10,005 bases of DNA from Pseudomonadota bacterium. GTDB taxonomy: Bacteria; Pseudomonadota; Alphaproteobacteria; Rhizobiales; Segnochrobactraceae. Positions 6,491-10,005 of the stretch are shown in pieces. Position numbers and translations under genes: made by a program. The stretch's first letter is position 1; the number at the start of each line of letters is the position of its first letter. The stretch is from the NCBI GenBank assembly GCA_023442215.1, contig JAEZMP010000209.1, positions 1 through 10,005 of the forward strand, written 5' to 3'. Below the pieces are notes generated by a model, which was not told where the DNA came from, made no database searches, and saw nothing but the letters and a program-made list of their open reading frames with translations.

Positions 6491-7321
6491 GTGACAACGC
6501 AACCTCATCTGACGTTCAACGACGGCCGCGCGATCCCGCAGGTCGGGCTCGGCGTGTGGCGGACCCCGAACGACGTCGCGGTCACCGCCGTGCGCACCGC
6601 GCTCGAGGCGGGTTACCGGCACGTCGACACGGCCGCGATCTACGAGAACGAGACCGGCGTGGGCGAAGGCATCCGCGCCGCCGGCCTTCCGCGCGACGAT
6701 CTGTTCGTCACCACCAAGGTGTGGAACGCCGACCAGGGCTTCGACGCCACCCTCAAGGCCGCGGACGCGAGCCTGAAGCGGCTCGGGCTCGACCATGTCG
6801 ACCTCTACCTCATCCACTGGCCTGCCCCCCGCAAGGGCCTGTTCGTCGACACCTGGCGGGCGCTCGTCCGGCTGCGGGAGGAAGGCCGCGCCCGGTCGAT
6901 CGGCGTGTCGAACTTCGAGGTGGAGCATCTCGACCGCATCATCGCGGAGACCGGCGTGACGCCGGCGATCAACCAGATCGAGCTGCATCCGCGCTTCCAG
7001 CAGAAGGCCCTGCGCGCGGCTCACGCCGAACGCGGCATCGTCACCCAGTCGTGGAGCCCGCTCGGCCAGGGCACCCTGCTCGCCGACCCGGCCATCGCCG
7101 CCATCGCCGCCAGGCACGGCCGCACCCCGGCCCAGGTGATCATCCGCTGGCACCTCGACAGCGGCCTCGTCGTGATCCCGAAATCGGTGACGCCGAGCCG
7201 TATCGTGGAGAATTTCGACGTGTTCGGCTTCAAGCTCGACGAGGCGGATCTCGCCGCCATCGCCGCGCTCGATTCGCAGGACGGCCGCATCGGCCCCAAC
7301 CCGATGACCGCCGCTTTCTGA
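6491..7321 (+). CDS. Aldo/keto reductase, 2,5-diketo-D-gluconate reductase type
   Basis: A 276-residue cytosolic NADPH-dependent oxidoreductase of normal length for the AKR5/DkgA-like group. The order of motifs is complete: FNDGRAIPQVGLGVW at the N-terminus, GYRHVDTAAIYENE (D46, Y51), VTTKVWN (K76), DLYLIHWP (H109), giving the full Asp-Tyr-Lys-His catalytic tetrad. These are followed by SIGVSNF, NQIELHP, SWSPLGQG and the cofactor block IPKSVTPSRIVENFDVFGFKL (K231, S232, R237 typical for the NADPH 2'-phosphate). It reduces aldehydes or ketones to alcohols; in this group known substrates include 2,5-diketo-D-gluconate, methylglyoxal and other small carbonyls, and sequence alone does not choose between them. 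Translation starts at GTG 6491 behind a good Shine-Dalgarno. The divergent LysR gene suggests inducible control, perhaps by a carbonyl compound. Confidence 0.95.
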   Translation: MTTQPHLTFNDGRAIPQVGLGVWRTPNDVAVTAVRTALEAGYRHVDTAAIYENETGVGEGIRAAGLPRDDLFVTTKVWNADQGFDATLKAADASLKRLGLDHVDLYLIHWPAPRKGLFVDTWRALVRLREEGRARSIGVSNFEVEHLDRIIAETGVTPAINQIELHPRFQQKALRAAHAERGIVTQSWSPLGQGTLLADPAIAAIAARHGRTPAQVIIRWHLDSGLVVIPKSVTPSRIVENFDVFGFKLDEADLAAIAALDSQDGRIGPNPMTAAF

Positions 7322-7377
7322 CGGTTCCCGGCAGGGACGAACACGGGCCTTGCCCTTGGAGAGAAAGGCAGGCGGCG

Positions 7378-7495
7378 CTAGAGCATAACCCGTTCAGATC
7401 GAACCGATCTGAACGACAAGGATATGCTCAAGCTTTTGAATCTGGAGCGATTTCTTGTCGATCTGATGATTCCATCAGATCGGAAAGCGCTCTAG
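7378..7495. repeat. Two-armed palindromic intergenic element (Hyphomicrobiales-type)
   Basis: A 118-bp element between convergent genes, bounded by CTAGAGC (7378-7384) and GCTCTAG (7489-7495). The flanks CAGGCGG (7369-7375) and CCGCCTG (7496-7502) extend the terminal inverted repeat, with a 2-nt bulge. The left half folds as GAGCATA (7381-7387) with TATGCTC (7423-7429), enclosing a perfect 11-bp hairpin: CGTTCAGATCG (7391-7401), loop AAC, CGATCTGAACG (7405-7415). The right half folds as CTGGAGCGATTTC (7442-7454) against GAAAGCGCTCTAG (7483-7495), with one wobble and one mismatch, enclosing a perfect 10-bp hairpin: CGATCTGATG (7459-7468), loop ATTC, CATCAGATCG (7473-7482). No coding capacity is seen. 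Similar CTAGAGC-bounded palindromes are familiar to me as dispersed repeats in Rhizobiales genomes; copy number cannot be tested here. Confidence 0.8.
7387..7482. terminator. Possible bidirectional terminator formed by the palindromic element
   Basis: The two strong hairpins (7391-7415 and 7459-7482) are placed 70-160 bp after the reductase stop and just after the autotransporter stop on the other strand. Strong dyads between convergent genes often end transcription from both sides. No clear U-run follows either hairpin, so intrinsic termination is uncertain. Confidence 0.35.
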
Positions 7496-7518
7496 CCGCC
7501 TGCCGCGATGCCCGGCCG

Positions 7519-10005
7519 TTACCAGGTGTACTTGAAGCCGGCCGAGAAGGTGTGGGCGGTGGAGCTGCCGCTCACCGCCAGTTCGTATTGGCCGGTCAGC
7601 CGCAGATTCTGCGCGGTTTCCGCGGCGATGCCGGCGGAGAGCACGCCGATATTGCGCCCGATGCCGGCCGACTCGACCTCGAACGAGCCCGCGGGCGCCC
7701 CGATCAGCGACGCCTGCGTCTTCGCGTCGGTATCGCCGAAGTTGTAGTAGTAGCGCGCCGCGATCTCGGGCGTGATGGTGAAGGCACCGGCCTCGAAGCG
7801 GGTGGCGAGACGCGCCCCGACCGACGGCATGTAGAGGTCCATCGTCTGCGACTTCACGCTGAGACCCGCCGATCCGGCCGAGGATTCCGAGAAGGATCCG
7901 CGGTCGATGCGGTACCAGTCGAAGCCGAGGCTCGGTTCCACCATGATCTGCGAGAACGACAGGTGGGCGCCGGCCTTGACCGAGGCCGAGAGGTCGTTGC
8001 CGCTGGGCGAGCCGATCGCGGCGCGGGACAGCGTCCCGAACGTGATCTGACGCTCGGTGGAATAATCGGCATAGTTGTAGGACAGCGTGCCGTCCGCGAA
8101 CCACTGGCCGTTCTGCAGCGAGCCGTAGAGTGACACGCCGTAGGTGTCGGCGCTGGTGCTGGAGCCGTCGTTGCCGTCGGCGTTGAAGTTGCCGTAGGCG
8201 AGGCTCATGCCGATGAGCGCATCCCCGAACGACTTGTCGACGCCGAGGAGCACGCCGACGCTCGTCATGTCGAACGCGCCGGTGCCGCGCACGAAGGCCG
8301 GGCCGCCGAGAACGCGCGCCCAGGTCGAGACACCGGTGAAGGCGGAGCGGGAGTCCGGCGCATCGGCCGCCTGCACCGCGCCCGCGAGGCCCGAGGCGGC
8401 CCCTCCGGTCGCCTGGACCGACGTGGCGGCGGTGACGGCATTCTGGCCGATGCCGAAGCGGCGGCCGGCGATGCGGTCTTCGAGCGCCCGGGTGAACTGC
8501 CCGCGCTGCAGGGCATCGGCGGTCATGCCGTTGCCGAGGGTCTCGCCGGACAGAAGCTGCAGCGCCTTGGCGCCGGCCGCGGCCGTGACGGTGTTGTCGA
8601 GGGCGTAGAACACGTTGTCGAGGTCGCCCTGGTCGATCGGCAGGTAGATGCCGTTCAGATAGGCGCCGACCGCCGCCTCGTTGGCCGTTGCGGCCGGGGC
8701 GGTGAAGTCACGCGTGAACGAAACGCTGATGGAGTTCGGATCGTAGTGCAGCGTTTCGAACAGGAACGGGCTCAGATCCGTCACTTCGTCGTACTCGCCC
8801 GAAACCGACCCCTCGGCGCGCACGATGGTGAAGGTCTGGCCGTCGAGCTTGTCGCTCGGGTCGGTGATGATGTTGACCGTGCCGTCGAGGACGATGTTGC
8901 CGGTCACGACGAGATTGTCGCTGCGGCTGGTGTCGACCTCGAGGCCGTAAACACCGCTGTCGCCCTGGATGAGGTCGCCCTCGATGGTCAGCGTGCCGAT
9001 GGAGTTGCCGGGCACCAGCTGGCCGTTGTTGACGACCGTGCCGACGATGGTGCCGGAGCCGCCGAGAGAGGCACCGGAATTCACCACGAGCTGCTGGGTG
9101 ACGTAGTTCCCGGCGGCGTTGATCTTGAGAAGGCCGCTGTCGACCTGGGTGAGCGTGCGGGCATCCGTCACGGCGGAGCGGATGTCGAGCGTGCCCGCGC
9201 CGTTCTTGAGGATGTCGCCCGTGCCGGAGATCGTGTTGTCGCGCAGCGTCAGCACCGCGCCGGAGTCCACGGTGAACGTGCCGCCGAAGTTCGAGCCGCC
9301 ATAAGGGCTGTCGATCGAGACGCTCTTGTTGACCACGAGGTTGCGCGTTATCGCCATCGTGCTGCCGGTCGCGATGCCGCCGCCCTGCATGGTCAGCACA
9401 CCCGAGTGGGCGCCGAGATTCTCGTCGGTGGTGATGCGGATGGTGCCGTTGTCGATGCGGGTGCCGCCGGAATAGGAATTGAGGCCGGCCAGCGTCAGCT
9501 CCGCCTCGCCCTTCTTGATCATCGAGCCCGTGCCGTTGATCACGCCGGAGAAGGTCTGGTTGCGAAGCTCGATATTGGCGACATAGGGCTGGGTCAGGTC
9601 GACGGTGGCGCCGTATTCCAGCCAGTCGGTGGTCTTGGCGTAGACCGCGACCATCTCGTGCGCCTTGGTCGTCGGATGGAACTGGTCCCAGTAGAGATAG
9701 TCGCCGACATTTTCGGCCGAGCAGCCGTTGGTATATTTCCCGGTCTCGGAATCGACGCAGTTCTTGTTCGAATAGACGAACCCGAATGCCTGCGGATCGG
9801 CCGTCACCTCGTCGAGCAGCGCCGCGGTATCGACGATGACGAGGCGGGTCTTGGAATTGTCCTTGGTGAACTCGTCCGACAGCTTGTACAGCGCTTCCTT
9901 GAGGGAGCGGTTGGTATCCTTCACCGAGGAGCTCAGGACGAGGCGGGTGTCGGCATCCTGCAGCAGCATCTTAGGGGTGGTGCTGACGTCGGCGATGGTC
10001 GGCAC
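7519..10005 (-). CDS. GDSL/SGNH-hydrolase autotransporter, C-terminal part
   Basis: The gene runs in from beyond the right edge; 828 residues are visible, and the GTG at the edge is not taken as its start. Numbering from the edge, residues 1-125 are the end of a GDSL/SGNH esterase domain: DYLYWDQFHPTTKAHEMVA carries the block V Asp-x-x-His (D107, H110) of the catalytic triad. The nucleophile Ser block lies outside the window. C83 and C95 bracket a short loop and could form a disulfide, unusual for a passenger. Residues about 145-435 are beta-helix passenger with PATR-type repeats (AELTLAGLNSYSGGTRIDNG at 168-187; NGAGTLDI at 268; SGTIVGTVVNNGQLVPGNSI at 317-336). Residues about 556-828 form the outer-membrane autotransporter beta-barrel, ending in the aromatic FSAGFKYTW. 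The protein should be exported by the type Va route as a surface esterase or lipase. The stop TAA is at 7519-7521. It is convergent with the reductase. Confidence 0.95.
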   Translation of the reverse strand: MPTIADVSTTPKMLLQDADTRLVLSSSVKDTNRSLKEALYKLSDEFTKDNSKTRLVIVDTAALLDEVTADPQAFGFVYSNKNCVDSETGKYTNGCSAENVGDYLYWDQFHPTTKAHEMVAVYAKTTDWLEYGATVDLTQPYVANIELRNQTFSGVINGTGSMIKKGEAELTLAGLNSYSGGTRIDNGTIRITTDENLGAHSGVLTMQGGGIATGSTMAITRNLVVNKSVSIDSPYGGSNFGGTFTVDSGAVLTLRDNTISGTGDILKNGAGTLDIRSAVTDARTLTQVDSGLLKINAAGNYVTQQLVVNSGASLGGSGTIVGTVVNNGQLVPGNSIGTLTIEGDLIQGDSGVYGLEVDTSRSDNLVVTGNIVLDGTVNIITDPSDKLDGQTFTIVRAEGSVSGEYDEVTDLSPFLFETLHYDPNSISVSFTRDFTAPAATANEAAVGAYLNGIYLPIDQGDLDNVFYALDNTVTAAAGAKALQLLSGETLGNGMTADALQRGQFTRALEDRIAGRRFGIGQNAVTAATSVQATGGAASGLAGAVQAADAPDSRSAFTGVSTWARVLGGPAFVRGTGAFDMTSVGVLLGVDKSFGDALIGMSLAYGNFNADGNDGSSTSADTYGVSLYGSLQNGQWFADGTLSYNYADYSTERQITFGTLSRAAIGSPSGNDLSASVKAGAHLSFSQIMVEPSLGFDWYRIDRGSFSESSAGSAGLSVKSQTMDLYMPSVGARLATRFEAGAFTITPEIAARYYYNFGDTDAKTQASLIGAPAGSFEVESAGIGRNIGVLSAGIAAETAQNLRLTGQYELAVSGSSTAHTFSAGFKYTW

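Noticed and set aside
7378..7495. Palindromic element as a CRISPR, tRNA or insertion sequence
   Set aside because: No regularly spaced repeats, no cloverleaf and no transposase frame; the structure is two nested hairpins only.
6430..8133. Plus-strand open frame of 567 codons spanning the reductase, the palindromic element and the autotransporter end
   Set aside because: It reads through two real genes in the wrong frame and is Arg-rich; it is a GC-bias artefact.
9997..10005. GTG at the right edge as the start of the autotransporter gene
   Set aside because: A GDSL autotransporter needs a signal peptide and the Ser nucleophile block, which are missing; the gene must continue beyond the edge.

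Overview
The window looks like chromosomal DNA from a high-GC alphaproteobacterium, most likely of the Hyphomicrobiales (Rhizobiales). This rests on the high-GC codon use throughout, the style of the proteins, and a palindromic intergenic element at 7378-7495 of a type I associate with that order. No species is claimed. There are no tRNA, rRNA, CRISPR, transposase or phage signals. Seven protein-coding genes are supported, and both end genes are cut by the window edges.

Layout, left to right. (1) 1-749, minus strand: the N-terminal half of an M32 (Taq-type) metallocarboxypeptidase. (2) 1045-2775, plus: a CPA2-family cation:proton antiporter whose C-terminus is a cyclic-nucleotide-binding domain instead of the usual RCK/TrkA-N domain; it is divergent from gene 1. 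(3) 3011-4390, plus: a DosC-like globin-coupled diguanylate cyclase (heme oxygen sensor plus GGDEF). (4) 4460-5107, plus: a small unrecognised exported protein with four cysteines. (5) 5156-6109, minus: a LysR-type regulator, convergent with gene 4. (6) 6491-7321, plus: an aldo/keto reductase of the 2,5-diketo-D-gluconate reductase type, divergent from the LysR gene across a 381-bp regulatory gap. (7) 7519-10005, minus: the C-terminal 828 residues of an autotransporter with a GDSL/SGNH esterase remnant, passenger beta-helix repeats and a complete outer-membrane beta-barrel. It converges on gene 6.

How they may work together. The LysR/aldo-keto reductase pair is a typical regulator-target unit, with a TTCAA-N10-TTGAA dyad between the genes as a candidate operator. 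The antiporter and the diguanylate cyclase are neighbours on the same strand and both carry ligand-sensing domains (cyclic nucleotide; heme-bound gas). The 235-bp gap with inverted repeats suggests separate transcription, so any shared role is inference. The rest reads as ordinary housekeeping and envelope genes. Nothing here demands a wholly new system; the most noteworthy items are the CNBD-tailed antiporter, the intact globin-coupled cyclase, the GDSL autotransporter and the two-armed palindromic element between convergent genes.
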